A stretch of 64,000 nucleotides of DNA from Bathynomus jamesi (Eukaryota; Arthropoda; Malacostraca; Isopoda; Cirolanidae), in contig JAJOZX010008820.1 in the NCBI GenBank assembly GCA_023014485.1, positions 70,001 through 134,000 of the forward strand, in the 5' to 3' direction. The notes under the pieces were generated by a model. It saw only the letters and a list, made by a program, of their open reading frames with translations, made no database searches and was not told the origin of the DNA. How positions within the stretch are numbered: position 1 is the first letter of the stretch; every line of letters begins with the position of its first letter. This document shows positions 1 through 10,939 of the stretch, piece after piece. The position numbers were made by a program, and so were the translations under genes.

Positions 1-1019
1 CCTACATTGTCTATAAGATCTGTGGCGCGTGGAACATGCTGCCTTCAGAAGATATGAAAAAAGAACAGTTTCAGAGTTCATTTACACCATACATACATCC
101 ACTTATCTCATGTACACAGTGGGAAATAAAACACACCAATTAAACTCTAGGCTCATTCAAAATATCCTAAAGTAAGCATATAACACCCGTCAATTTCGGC
201 GACCAGATGATGTAGTGACCCATGGTACGGGTGCCACGTAAAACTGTAGATCCCCTTCATCAAATGACCTAGATATTGCGAAGGGAGTTAAGCAGTCCAC
301 AGCAATCAATAGACAGAAATCACTGACGAAGCATTGTTGTATACATCCGGTTACAACAACCAAATATGAATTATATAACAACCAAACCTAATAGTTACTT
401 TGATTACGACACAACTGGATTGAATTTTGTAACCCAACCACGGTTAGTGAATTAACTTTTGGATTAACCTTTTGGACTAATTGTACAAATTATTTTTATG
501 TGCGAACGTGTGTATGTGCGTATATATGTATGTGCAGCAGTTGTACGAGTACATTTTATGCATAAGAGACAGATTTGTGGATGAAGATATGCTAATAATT
601 TTAAACTAGACGTAACTATCGTACGCAATACATTAATTCTGTGACCCTTCTAAACCAATTTCTTTTCTTGTATATAAATAATTTGTCATAATTAAATTTA
701 TACAAATGACTTATATTAACATAGTGGCGGTATGCAATGTATACATTATATCATTGTTGCGAGTTATCATTTAAACTAAACATGCTTCTTAATTCGACAT
801 CGTTGAACCCGTGTAAGCAATTGAAAACCTCAAGGAGTTGACCGCGCAGCCACCGAGTTTACAGCGAAAATAATAGGATACCCAATTATCTGCCAACTAC
901 CCATACATTTTCGTACATTTTCACAAACTAAGCACAATTTATTCACACTCCGGCACACTATTTGAGAGAAACGTGCTCATATTTTTTCCTTTTTGCATAG
1001 CAAACGACACTCGTCTCTA

Positions 1020-1440
1020 AATTCTATTAAATACTCACGCAGACCTTTAGCCACAATCTCACTACAATCCTCGTCATGATATATATTAAAGTAGTGGTAA
1101 AAATACTTAAGATTCTCCATGATGACAAGATTTACATTCTCAGTCGCAGGGTACGGTATGAAGCAATATATTATAATTTAGCTTGTCGCACCACTCATCA
1201 ATAAGACTCACTAACCATAACCGCTGCTTCTCTTCTGCACATGTTCTTTCTTCTAGTTCACGGTATATGTAAGCTTTTATAAAGTTTAGTCCTACAACAT
1301 AATTCAATACATCACTTGTACCATGTGACATATGCATGAGAAATGAAGTGCAGTGCATTCCACACGTATTACTAAAATATCCTTCCTTCGCATGGTTGAA
1401 TGTAGCCTTAAAAGCATTAAACGATGGTAGAATAGGAGTC
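1020..1440 (-). pseudogene. Degraded unidentified gene, copy 1 (left arm)
   Basis: Read on the minus strand, a frame runs from about 1440 to a stop near 1142. It includes the stretches GTSDVLNYVVGLNFIKAYIY and LVSLIDEWCDKLNYN. After a frame change it continues as ENLKYFYHYFNIYHDEDCSE and IVAKGLREYLIEFRDE, towards about 1020. The same order of blocks occurs at 4330-4790 (its mirror in the other arm) and at 44590-45060, so this is decayed coding sequence and not chance. I do not recognise the family. No transmembrane segment or catalytic motif is evident, and the charged C-terminal part looks helical. Frameshifts make this copy non-functional. Confidence 0.5.
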
Positions 1441-2457
1441 TTTCACTGTTCACCACATCTTCACACTTTAGCGAATATCACCTCATAAAACTCGAGTACG
1501 CAATATTAAAGGTGGCCATCACTATTTTTCTTTTACGCGAGAGAATAAACACCTGAAATCCACGGTTTGCACCGCTCAACTGAGCACGCAGGGATGCTCA
1601 GGTAGTAGCAGGAGTCACGTGACCGATCATACAGGGGACAAAGCTTAGGACAGATAATTCAAATGAATGAACTTGTTAATATCTTACAACCTGTTAATTT
1701 CTAGGAGAAAGGATAAGGGCGAGATAGCCCATTATAAAAGTTATGCAAGGAATTCCGTGGGTACTGGGGCACAATAGTACCCCGGGTAGAGTTTAAGGGT
1801 TAAACTTGCAAAAAACTCGTATTAATTTTGATACTACGATTTCAAGGTTTTACGCACTTCTCTGTTCATAGTTAAACATAGGCGTAAGTTTTCTTCAAAA
1901 CTGATATTAAGGCTGTTTAAAACTTAAGCTTACATAATGTTTCGTTAACTTTAAACATGCTTTTTGTTATGAATTAAAATCAATTACTTATTTGAGGTTT
2001 GATAGTTCTTCCTTTCGAACTCTGTTATCTGGAAGTTCTACACTCTGTGGCTCTTATTGTTTTCAGTCCAACTTATTAATGTTATCGTAAAAGGACAGGA
2101 CGTAGAAATGAAGTCTTACTGTGATAACTTTATTCTCAAATGAAAGGAGTTAAGTTTCTTTAGAGGGGTATTGAGATGGTGAAGGAGAGAGTAGGTCTAC
2201 TCTTTACAAACCCTACTTTTATAGTTAGACATTTGAACGAAACGATTTTGTAACACTGAAGTCGATGTATAACATTAGCGCAACTTCTCCAGATTGATAT
2301 ATATATATATATATAATACTAATAGAAGAAATCAGTTTTAGTATTTTGGTAAATATATTTATATTTAGATGTTTATATTATATGACGTATTTGTCAATTT
2401 TATTGGAAACAGATTCAAACAAACTAAGGATCTGATTGACTTGAAAGAGCTTGGTAA

Positions 2458-2483
2458 TGACGTCACAACGACATTGTATAAAG
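2458..2483 (+). promoter_or_regulatory. CRE and TATA box, left-arm copy
   Basis: A perfect palindromic CRE (TGACGTCA, 2458-2465) lies 12 bases before TATAAAGG (2477-2484). These sit about 120 and 100 bases upstream of an ATG at 2585. This is the layout expected of a CREB-responsive immediate-early promoter. In this arm it drives only a truncated reading frame. Confidence 0.7.
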
Positions 2484-2584
2484 GCAGGCGAAACTTTCAC
2501 TTTAATTCATTACAAGATTGGAAATAGAGGATGAAGTCGTGTTAGTTATCTCTCTGTGCCTTGACCAATTGCTAAGTGGTGAAC

Positions 2585-2637
2585 ATGATATCTGACGTTC
2601 CAAATGGATTTGAAGCACACAAGTTGATAAATATATC
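2585..2637 (+). pseudogene. Truncated 5' end of IER-like gene (left arm)
   Basis: Starting at ATG 2585, this encodes MISDVPNGFEAHKLINIS. That matches the first 18 residues of the minus-strand gene starting at 3161, apart from Ala for Val at residue 11. Homology stops at about 2637, the edge of the inverted repeat, so only the first 18 codons were duplicated. It faces the full copy tail to tail and cannot make the family domain. Confidence 0.8.
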
Positions 2638-2641
2638 CACA

Positions 2642-3161
2642 TCAACACAAAATTTTAGGTTCGCTAAAATAATAGCCTGACCTTTGTTCCTTTTCTAAAT
2701 CAGATTTTAATCGTTTTGGTAAAATTGAGGAAACTGCAGCCTCTGTTTCCTGATCAGAAACTCTACGCCTTTTTCTGGTATGGTGCAAGGATTCGTTGCA
2801 ACCATATTCACTGTTCGAGTCTACTTCACTGTCACTCTCTTCTAATCTAGATTTACACTCTTCACTAATGCATTCAATGGCTGAATAACCATTTTGGTTG
2901 GTATTATTGTCACCACAATCGAGAGGCCTCACTGGGATAACGGACACTTCAGGTAATGGTTTGTGGCGGGGAAAATATGGTGTGGTGGTAATTATGTGCT
3001 TCTTCTAAGTAAACAAAACGGGCTTTATGTAACACAGAGGCAACTAATAAGGGATTATGCAAAGATGCACCAGCTCTTCGGGAAAGTCTGGATGCAATTT
3101 TACCAAGCGATATATTTATCAACTTGTGTACTTCAAATCCATTTGGAACGTCAGATATCAT
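2642..3161 (-). pseudogene. IER2/IER5-like immediate early response gene, one frameshift
   Basis: Starting at ATG 3161, residues about 10-55 carry the arrangement typical of IER2/IER5 proteins. A short basic helix (LINISLGKIASRLSRRAGA) is followed by LHNPLLVASVLHKARFVYLEE. The frame closes with TGA at about 2950. A single-base shift there opens the next frame, which runs to a TGA at 2642. That second frame is acidic and Ser-rich and carries the basic cluster TRKRRRV, a likely nuclear localisation signal. The joined length (about 172 codons, no intron) suits this intronless family of small nuclear transcription cofactors induced by growth signals. The gene uses the CRE/TATA promoter in the right arm. 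The frameshift is either a real lesion or a sequencing indel. The family call rests on the N-terminal domain alone. Confidence 0.68.
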
Positions 3162-3261
3162 GTTCACCACTTAGCAATTGGTCAAGGCACAGAGAGATAA
3201 CTAACACGACTTCATCCTCTATTTCCAATCTTGTAATGAATTAAAGTGAAAGTTTCGCCTG

Positions 3262-3288
3262 CCTTTATAAAATGTCGTTGTGACGTCA
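3262..3288 (-). promoter_or_regulatory. CRE and TATA box of the IER-like gene, right-arm copy
   Basis: On the minus strand TGACGTCA (3281-3288) precedes TTTATAAAGG (3263-3272), with the start codon at 3161. Both the CRE and TATA cores are conserved between the two arms although bases around them differ. A cyclic-AMP/CREB element next to a TATA box is typical of immediate early genes and supports the gene call. Confidence 0.7.
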
Positions 3289-4329
3289 TTACCAAGCTCT
3301 TTCAAGTCAATCAGATCCTTAGTTTGTTTGAATCTGTTTCCAATAAAATTGACAAATACGTCATACAATATAAACATCTAAATATAAATATATTTACCAA
3401 AATACTGAAACTGATTTCTTCTATTAGTATTATATATATATATATATATCAATCTCGAGAAGTTGCGCTAATGTTATACATCGACTTCAGTGTTACAAAA
3501 TCGTTTCGTTCAGATGTCTAACTATAAAAGTAGGGTTTTTAAAGAGTAGACCTATTCTCTCCTTCACCATCTCAATACCCCCCTAAAGAAACTTAACTCC
3601 TTTCATTTGAGAATAAAGTTATCACAGTAAGACTTCATTTCTACGTCCTGTCCTTTTAAGATAACTTAATAAGTTGGACTGAAAACTATAAGAGCCACAG
3701 AGTGTAGAACTTTCAGATAACAGAGTTCGAAAGGAAGAACTGTCAAACCTCAAATAAGTAATTGATTTTAATACATAACAAAAAGCATGTTTAAAGTTAA
3801 CGAAACATTATGTAAGCTTAAGTTTTAAACAGCCTTAATATCAGTTTTGAAGAAAACTTACGCCTATGTTTAACTATGAACAGAGAAGTGCGTAAAACCT
3901 TGAAATCGTAGTATCAAAATTAATACGAGTTTTGTGCAAGTTTAACCCTTAAACTCTACCCGGGGTACTATTGTGCTCCAGTATCCCGGAATTCCTTGCA
4001 TAACTTTTATAATGGGCTATCTCGCGCTTATTCTTTCTCCTAGAAATTAACAGGTTGTAAGATATTAACAAGTTCATTCATTTGAATTATCTGTCCTAAG
4101 CTCCGTCCCCTATATGATCGGTCACGTGACTCCTGCTACTACCTGAGCATCCCTGCGTGCTCAGTTGAGCGGTGCAAACCGTGGATTTCAGGTGTTTATT
4201 CTCTCGCGTAAAAGAAAAATAGTGATGGCCACCTATAATATTGCGTACTCGAGTTTTATGAGGTGATATTCGCTAAAGTGTGAAGATGTGGTGAACAGTA
4301 AAAGACTCCTATTCTACCATCGTTTGATG

Positions 4330-4790
4330 CTTTTAAGGATACATTCAACCATGCGAAGGAAGGATATTTTAGAAATACGTGCGGAATGTACTGCACTTCA
4401 TTTCTCATGCATATGTCACGTGGTACAAGTGATATATTGAATTATGTTGTAGGACTAAACTTTATAAAAGCTTACATATACCGTGAACTAGAAGAAACAA
4501 CACGTACAGAAGAGAAGCAGCGGTTATGGATAGTGAGTCTTATTGATGAGTGGTGCGACAAGCTAAATTATAATATATTGCTTCATACCGTACCCTGCGA
4601 CTGAGAATGTAAATCTTGTCATCATGGAGAATCTTAAGTATTTTCACCACTACATTAATATATATCATGACGAGGATTGTAGTGAGATTCTGGCTAAAGG
4701 TCTGCGTGAGTATTTAATAGAATTTAGAGACGAGTATCGTTTGCTATGCAAAAAGGAAAAAATATGGGCACATGTTTCTCTCAAATAGTG
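4330..4790 (+). pseudogene. Degraded unidentified gene, copy 2 (right arm)
   Basis: This is the mirror of copy 1. The plus-strand frame at 4386-4604 contains GTSDILNYVVGLNFIKAYIY and IVSLIDEWCDKLNYN, and ends in a stop. It is followed in another frame by a block like ENLKYF...DEDCSEI and a charged tail ending near KKEK. The family is unrecognised. It shares the same order of blocks with 44590-45060. Confidence 0.5.
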
Positions 4791-5599
4791 TGCCGGAGTG
4801 TGAATAAATTGTGTTTAGTTTGTGAAATGTACGAAAATGTCTGGGTGGTTGGCAGATAAGTGGGTATCCTATTGTTTTCGCTGGAAACTCGGTGGCTGCG
4901 CGGTCAACTCCTCGAAGTTTTCAAGTGCTTACACGGGTTCAACGATGTCGAATTAAGAAGCATGTTTAGTTTAAATGATAACTCGCAACAATGATATAAT
5001 TTATAAATTGCATACCGCCACTATGTTAATATAAGTCATTTGTATAAATTTAATTATGACAAATTATTTATATATAAGAACAGAAATTAGTTTAGAAGCG
5101 TCACAGAAATAACGTATTGCGTACGATCGTTACGTTCAGTTTAAAATTATTAGCATATCTTCATCCACAAATCTGTCTCTTATGCATAAAATGTACGCGT
5201 ACAACTGCTGCACATACATATATACGCACATAAAAATAATTTGTACAATTATTCCAAAAAGTTAATCCAAAAGTTAATTCACTAACCGTGGTTGGGTTAC
5301 AAACTTCAACGCAGTTGTGTAGTAATCAAAGTAACCATTAAGTTTGGTTGTTATATAATTCATATTTGGTTTTTGTAACTGGATGTATACAACAATGCTT
5401 CGTCAGTGATTTCTGTGGACTGCTTAACTCCCTTCGCAATATCTAGGTCATTTGATGAAGGGGATCTACAGTTTTACGTGGCACCCTTACCATGGGTCAC
5501 TACATCATCTGGTCGCCGAAATTGACGGGTGTTATATGCTTACTTTAGGATATTTTGAATGAGCCTAGATTTTAATTGGTGTTTTATTTCCCACTAACT

Positions 5600-5879
5600 G
5601 TGTACACGACATAAGTGTATGCATAGTGTAAATGAACTCTGATATTGTTCTTTTTTTATTACACTTTTTGCATCTTTCGCAACAAAATTGGAAAGAGCTT
5701 CTGTGATATTTGTCGGACACAATGTGGAAGGTGTACGCTGTGTACACGAGATAAATGTGTGCTTGGTGTGAATGAAATGTGAAGCTGTTCTCTTTTGTCA
5801 TTACACTTTTGCGTCTTTCACAACAATTTTGGAAAGAGTTTTTGTGTTAGTTGTCGGACACAATGTGGAAAGTGTACAT
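5600..5879. repeat. Tandem repeat, units of about 132-140 bp
   Basis: Two diverged units begin at GTGTACAC, 5600 and 5740, and a third start (GTGTACAT) lies at 5872. Each contains a Cys-free, T-rich core followed by GTCGGACACAATGTGGAA. Only the first part of one unit has a counterpart in the left arm, so the repeat probably expanded after the inverted duplication. Confidence 0.75.
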
Positions 5880-8800
5880 TAGGGCGGATCGAAAATGAGG
5901 TTTTTAAACATTTTTTCGAAATTCAAATATGGCTAGTGCGGAAAATATGTGGGTGCTATAGATAATGACTGTGCATAAATATTAGTCCTGCGAAATTATA
6001 TTTTTAGGTGCCACAAAGCCGTCGAAAAAAGTGAAATATAATGATTTTCTTATATTCTGCATTAGTACAATAACTGAAACTTACTTGTTATTATTATATA
6101 TTAAGTGTTCCAATTACCAAAATAGTTACTGAATTACGCAGCTCTTAGTTTATTTAGATCAATGTTCTTTTGATTAATGATCTAAATAATCCAGAACTCA
6201 CCACGAGGAGGTGGCTGCGTGTCGAGCTCCACCCATGCCCTCCCAACCACCCATCCTTGCGCATGTTTTTTTCTATTAACGTTTTATTTAAACTTTATAT
6301 TCAGCTTTACTTTCGAATGATGGCATTTTTTTACGTGACTGAAGTGTTGATCTTATGAAGCCATCTCGCGCGTTCAATCCAAATACTTTTGATGATGCTT
6401 CAGTCACTAATTTTACCATTCTTTCTACTACTTGTGTATGACAAGGGAATTTCTCGAATGGAGGGGTACTCTTGTTTTCTATGAATTCTTCAATCTCATT
6501 TTCTGTGAGGTGTCTTGTCACAGGTGGTTCAGTGACAATGCATTTTTGCCAATTAATTAAATCAGTATAATCAGTAGCTTCAAATTGAATAACAGGTACT
6601 GTGAAACGCCTCACAACTTTTTCCTTGTTTGTTTGCCTTGCTTTCTTTATTCGCCTCCACGCTAATTCTCTTACGGCGCTGCGGTCATCATGAATCATTG
6701 ATGCTAGAATATTTTCTGGATTTGCAAAAAATGCATTTCTTTGTATGACAGGGTTTACAATATCCTTTACTTCGTCATTCAGTGTTCTTGTTAGTTCAAT
6801 AGTTTTGAAAACATGTTTTGAGCCATTGACAAAAGACGTACTTTGCTTAATAGAAAACCACATTGGGATGTAGACCTTCATTATAAAAGAAGCAATGTTC
6901 ATGAGGTTCTCAGATGGACTTACAGTTGAAACGTATAGACGAAGCAAACGATTTGCTGTAGTCAGCCATCGTGAATGTGCCATTTTGCCTGGACTACGAT
7001 GAGCAAGATCTGGAGAGCAATATCCCGTTGTTATGGCCTGATGAATATCAATTAGATATTTTTGGTCGGTGCTAAGATCTTCACAGTCTACAGTTGGTTC
7101 CTCAGCATCAATCCTTTCAAACTCGACAATAGGAAGACTCTCACAGTTCTCTAATTCCCTGCCAATAGGACCGGTGAATCCGCGGGGGCCAGATGTTTTT
7201 CCATCCAGCTTTGCAACTAAATGGCGTAATGGCAATTCATTGGCATGGAGCTGGCACACTAAATGTTGAACTGGCTTCTTCAGCTTCAATTCTATAAGCC
7301 TTATAACGCCTCCCTTTTCTCCAGTGTTGACTGCTGCACCATCGCATCCAATGGCAACAAGGTTTTCCAAGTTCATGTCATTATTTCCAATATACTCAAA
7401 CATTCCTTTACATATTTCTTCAGCTGATCCAGAATTCACAGAATAATGGCCCAAATAATCTGAACCAGGTTCTCTCACTAAAGTGATATGTTCTTCTGTT
7501 ACCTTCTGATATACTTTGGACTCTTTTTTTTCTTGGAAGAGTGTAGAATCTTTTCGACCATCAAAATAGATTCCTCTGATTGGGACCTGATTTTGATCTT
7601 TCATAATTTCTGATCTCTTCTTTTGTCTTTCTCTTCTGATTTTACTCCTATCCACTACTTCAGATGTATTGTCAATAGAAACTTCTCCAATATCTTGCAA
7701 TACTGCACTAACAATGAATGCTGCAGCTCGATCTGAAACTGCAGTCCTGTCACAAGCAGTAGCCACTGAAGGTAGATTTGTAGTTTTCCTTTTCTTGAAT
7801 AATTGTTCTTCAGGTTGTTCGAGCTTTCTCTTCGAGCTAACTGGCTCTCGAAATGTATCGTCTGATATTTCGCCAGATTCACTTTCACTATTTGATGTCG
7901 ATGATGATAATTCAACATTTGTATCCTGCAATTTCTCCTGTGAAGATTCTTTGGTGAGCCTCACAGCTTCTTTTTGCTTTCTTAGCAACGTAGATGCTTT
8001 TTCTTTGAGAGTGTAATATCTACTCTATCAATAAACAGTTTTCTTTCACTCCTTTGATCTAAGAGGAACGTCACTTCTTCCTTTGGAACCGTTTTTTCTT
8101 TGGGACAAGAACATTGTGTTAGTACTTTGCACTTGCACGCTGCAATGTCAAAAAGTTTCGTGTGTGCTTCTTTTTTGAACATATCAATCTTTGCTTTGTA
8201 AGCTTCAGAATTTTTTCTGCTTTGGTATGGCTTCATAATGACACGATACTTTTCGTGGTAGCTTCTGAACATTGTTTCAATTCGCCTGTCTGACAGAATT
8301 GGGACGGAAGCACTTTCCCAAATTGTTTTCAATTTATCAACAACTTGTTCTAATATTTGAGATATTGAAGGATCTTTATTAGTATTCTGTTTCAAATCGT
8401 TTCTTACAAACAAGTAATATTTAAAAACTCCTTCGTATGTAGGAAGATTCCTGTGCCACAAATCTTCCCCCATACCAAACATGGGGCACTCAGTTGAGGC
8501 CCTGGTTGATTTTGCACAAACTCGAGACATTTTGAAAGTATACAAATCTGAAAAAGAAAGAGCTAATATCAATTATACGTTAATTTCAGTTAATAGTACA
8601 TGGCAAACTTAGGGCAACACAATACAGAAATGCAAAATATATAAGAAATATAGTTTAGACTATCTGAGTAACGCCAACAACAGAACACCCACCTGCTACG
8701 AGAGCGACAGCTACACTGAACCAAGGTACTCACGTGACAGCTGAGTGAGCTGACTATAGAAAACTGATTTTAGAGAATAGAAACTTTTTTAAAGGTTGAC

Positions 8801-9028
8801 TGAGCTATTTTTATACAAGTGTGAATAAATTCTTGTCTATTGTGCATCGTGGACTCTTCTGTAATTATTGGTTAAAATCTGCCTTTTTCAATATTGAAGG
8901 TCATTGTGGCACCTGAAGATATTAATGTTATGATTTTAAATTTATACAAGCTTATTTCCTCACTACTCCACACATTTTGCACACTAGCCAATTTGAAAAT
9001 TCGAAAAATGAGTTTTTCACTCGCCCTA
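5880..9028 (-). mobile_element. hAT-like DNA transposon with TAGGGCG ends, copy 1
   Basis: The left end starts TAGGGCGGATCGAAAA. The right end, reverse-complemented, starts TAGGGCGAGTGAAAAA. Identical 8-base direct repeats GTGTACAT flank the element at 5872-5879 and 9029-9036. The 3149-bp element holds a single minus-strand transposase gene. The exact 8-bp duplication is the target-site length of the hAT superfamily, and the transposase motifs (next entry) agree. It is inserted in the giant inverted repeat's right arm. Two relatives lie at 32105-35741 and about 36620-39056. Confidence 0.9.
6288..8530 (-). CDS. hAT-like transposase, nearly intact (one frameshift)
   Basis: Start ATG is at 8530. 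It directly follows a polypyrimidine-AG splice acceptor (CTTTTTCAG, about 8549), so a 5'-UTR intron is likely; copy 2 has the same arrangement. A one-base shift near 8005-8015 splits the gene into about 180 N-terminal and 566 C-terminal codons. N-terminal part: Cys cluster CKCKVLTQCSC near residue 135, perhaps a zinc site. C-terminal part, numbered in the 566-codon frame: FDGRKD (142-147), IGCDGAAVNTG (213-223), CQLHANELPLRHL (245-257) and CHTQVVERMVKLVTEAS with a Glu near 523. Two Asp, a Cys-His block and a late Glu followed by a helix match the order of the hAT RNase-H-like catalytic core. The family is multi-copy here and I know no name for it. No internal intron is visible. Confidence 0.8.
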
Positions 9029-9036
9029 GTGTACAT

Positions 9037-9640
9037 GAGGGAGATACAAGGAAAAGAAGTACCTCAATAAGTATTGCAATCCGTACCGACGATGTATCAG
9101 TGGTTACGGTTCCATGGAAAAAATTCCTACGTCGCAAGTTTCGGCATATCCATTTTCTTGAACTGATCCACAGAGCAGATGTTCACATCTTCTGAAGGCT
9201 GCATGTTCCACGCGCCACATATCTTATAGACAATGTAGTTCGTGTATATGAGCTTGAATTATCTCGAAGAAATTATGATGTGAAAGAGCTAGCAATCATT
9301 CCCTGACGAGATGTATTTCTGAACACACAAACAGCCTTTGAATAATTTTTCATTTTATACAATATATTTTTGGGAGAAAAATTTCTTTAACGGTTACAAC
9401 GAAAAAGGTGGAAAATTGGATGGTAGATAAATGGGCACCATGGTTGTCCTGCTAGAATAAACCCTCGAATGAAAAGGAAATGTTTATAAATTTGTATTTG
9501 GTGTTGTAGCTAGCGAAAGCATCTTTGTGTTTTCAAGCAAGATTGTATTTGCGGAGGAAGCCGCGGATCAATTTGAAAATTTCACCCTCACCATCCTAGT
9601 GGTCAAAAATATTTTAAAATTTTTTGGTACACGGATCTGT
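9037..9640. other. Right-arm flank, then no recognisable feature
   Basis: 9037-9181 continues the tandem-repeat and inverted-repeat context. After 9237 the sequence is AT-rich with no credible gene. Around 9415-9440 a piece reading GGTAGATAAATGGGCACC resembles the middle of the dimeric SINE found at 24179. Confidence 0.4.
9182..9237. repeat. Distal piece of the right inverted-repeat arm
   Basis: Reads as the reverse complement of positions 1-58 (TTCTGAAGGC...GACAATGTAG) with very few differences. It shows that the tandem repeat and the 3.15 kb transposon at 5600-9036 expanded or inserted inside the arm after the inverted duplication formed. Confidence 0.85.
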
Positions 9641-9740
9641 TCCTATACTTCTGAATTATTCATATTTGAAATCTAGGTTTATGGCAGAGTGAAAAGGTTT
9701 GACCTTTGTCAAAATTAACAATTCGACGAGAAAGAGTTAA
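9640..9740 (+). repeat. SINE 3'-tail fragment
   Basis: Contains a degenerate form of the SINE tail (TAGGTCTAAGG...GAGTGAAAAGCTTGACCTT...AACAATTC) seen complete at 24380-24447. The same tail recurs at 11060-11130 and 63595-63675. Confidence 0.5.
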
Positions 9741-9894
9741 TTATTATTAATAGTGTATTCGAGAGAATTTTTTAATAAAGAAATTATAAATATTTTTGTG
9801 TTCACTCCTTCCTATGTTGTTAAATAGTACAACGCCAATTGTGCGTACTCGTTGTATAGTATAATGTTTTTGCTCGTGTATAGATATATATATA

Positions 9895-10090
9895 TTTGTA
9901 ACGTTAGTTGCAAAGGGGGAGTGGGCGTGCAATGAAGGGGGAGGGGTTATGCAATGATGGGACTTATCGAGTAGGAGTGTGGTAAAATTGTATTTAGTTA
10001 TTGAATTCATGCACCCTTTATGCAATATCCCTCGCAACAACCATCTCTATAAAAGATTTCCAGAATGTGCATTATTATTTTTTTCGCCCC
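9895..10090 (-). repeat. GCAA-rich interspersed repeat, partial copy
   Basis: Short reiterated blocks such as TTGCAAAGGGGGAG, TGCAATGAAGGGGGAG and ATGCAATATCC resemble the GCAA-rich repeats at 14395-14715 and 62565-62965. A GGGCGCAAA-type motif links all three to the adjacent tandem units. Confidence 0.5.
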
Positions 10091-10129
10091 TACTAATTGA
10101 GTCATTTTTTTCGGATGCATGTTATTTGC

Positions 10130-10700
10130 AACCATACTAAATTGATCCTCAATTTTTCGGATGCCTTTCGTTATAGGAATATATTCATTAGAGTGGTTCA
10201 GCTCAGTATCGCAGGAAACAAATTTAGTGCCGCTACTCTTTATTACTCTGACATTAACACCACAGTAATATCCTATGATATAAACATCAAATCTAGAAGA
10301 TTTTTGTGCATTACCGTGATTTGCGCCCATACTAAACACAGCTTTCCGAAGATTCCTATATTCTCTCCGTAGATTTAGTGTTCGTATTACCCCTTGCTGT
10401 CTCTACCACGTCAATATTTGCGACAATACTTGGTTTTCATCACCCACCCCTCTATGCAATATTGTTCACAACAATATTTTATTATTTTGCGCCCATTCTA
10501 AATTGATCCTCAATTTTTCGGATGCCGTTCGTTATAGGAATATATTCATTAGAGTGGTTCAGCTCAGTATCGCAGGAAACAAATTTAGCGCCGCTACTCT
10601 TTATTACTCTGACATTAACACCACAGTAATATCCTATGACATAAACATCAAATCTAGAAGATTTTTTGTGCATTACCATATTTTGCGCCCATACTAAACG
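10130..10700 (-). CDS. Repeated unidentified reading frame, two tandem copies
   Basis: Each 363-bp unit has a minus-strand open frame of about 60 residues. Its core is SSRFDVYIIGYYCGVNVRV, followed by IKSSG and FVSCDTELNHSNEYIPITK, and it ends RKIEDQF. The copies differ by conservative changes (I/V, T/A, K/N), and the frame stays open across the unit edge (QFSMxA). Two Cys (YYC and SCD) recur. I do not recognise it. It could be a duplicated exon or a gene piece carried by a repeat. No start context or splice pair could be fixed, so this is a conserved frame and not a proven gene. Confidence 0.3.
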
Positions 10701-10860
10701 CAGCTTTCCCAAGATTGCTATATTCTCTCCGTAGATACAGTGCTCGTATTACCCCTTGCTGTCTCTACCACGTCAATATTTGCGACAATACTTGGTTTTC
10801 TCCACCCTACCCCTTTATGCAATATCGATCACAATATTTTATTTTGCCGCCATACTAAAT
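10133..10860. repeat. Tandem duplication of a 363-bp unit
   Basis: Unit 1 starts at 10133 and unit 2 at about 10496 (both CTAAATTGATCCTCAATTTT), and a third start at about 10855 decays at once. The two full units are nearly identical through a block near TGCAATAT. Each carries the same minus-strand reading frame, listed separately. Confidence 0.85.
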
Positions 10861-10939
10861 TGAGTTTCAACTTTGATTAATTCATGTATTCGGTTTGATT
10901 TCTCGCGTAGGCGTGTGGAAAAATTTTATTTAGTTATTG

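Larger units (their letters stand above)
1..2637. repeat. Left arm of giant inverted repeat
   Basis: This stretch is the reverse complement of 3109-5640, with scattered substitutions and small indels. Position 2637 pairs with about 3109, and 190 pairs with about 5525. The first 60 bases pair with 9182-9237, so the arm was continuous before the right arm was interrupted, and it runs off the left edge of the window. The arm contains a degraded unknown gene, a CRE/TATA promoter and the first 18 codons of an IER-like gene. The arms differ in detail, and only one carries a transposon, so this is an old duplication and not a read artefact. Confidence 0.93.
3109..5640. repeat. Right arm of giant inverted repeat
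   Basis: Reverse-complement partner of 1-2637, centred on a spacer at about 2638-3108. Similarity is continuous through the (TA)n tract at 3431-3450, the CRE/TATA promoter, the unknown degraded gene near 4330-4790 and the terminal block near 5400-5560. Beyond about 5640 the arm enters a tandem repeat and a transposon, then resumes for about 55 bases at 9182-9237. Confidence 0.93.

Noticed and set aside
1..5640. The giant inverted repeat as a fold-back read or assembly artefact
   Set aside because: The arms differ by many substitutions and indels, and a transposon with an exact target duplication is present in only one arm. A fold-back artefact would give identical arms.
1..5640. The giant inverted repeat as long terminal repeats of a Polinton
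   Set aside because: The arms contain a gene promoter and the 5' end of a host-type gene, and the spacer is only about 470 bp with no Polinton gene.
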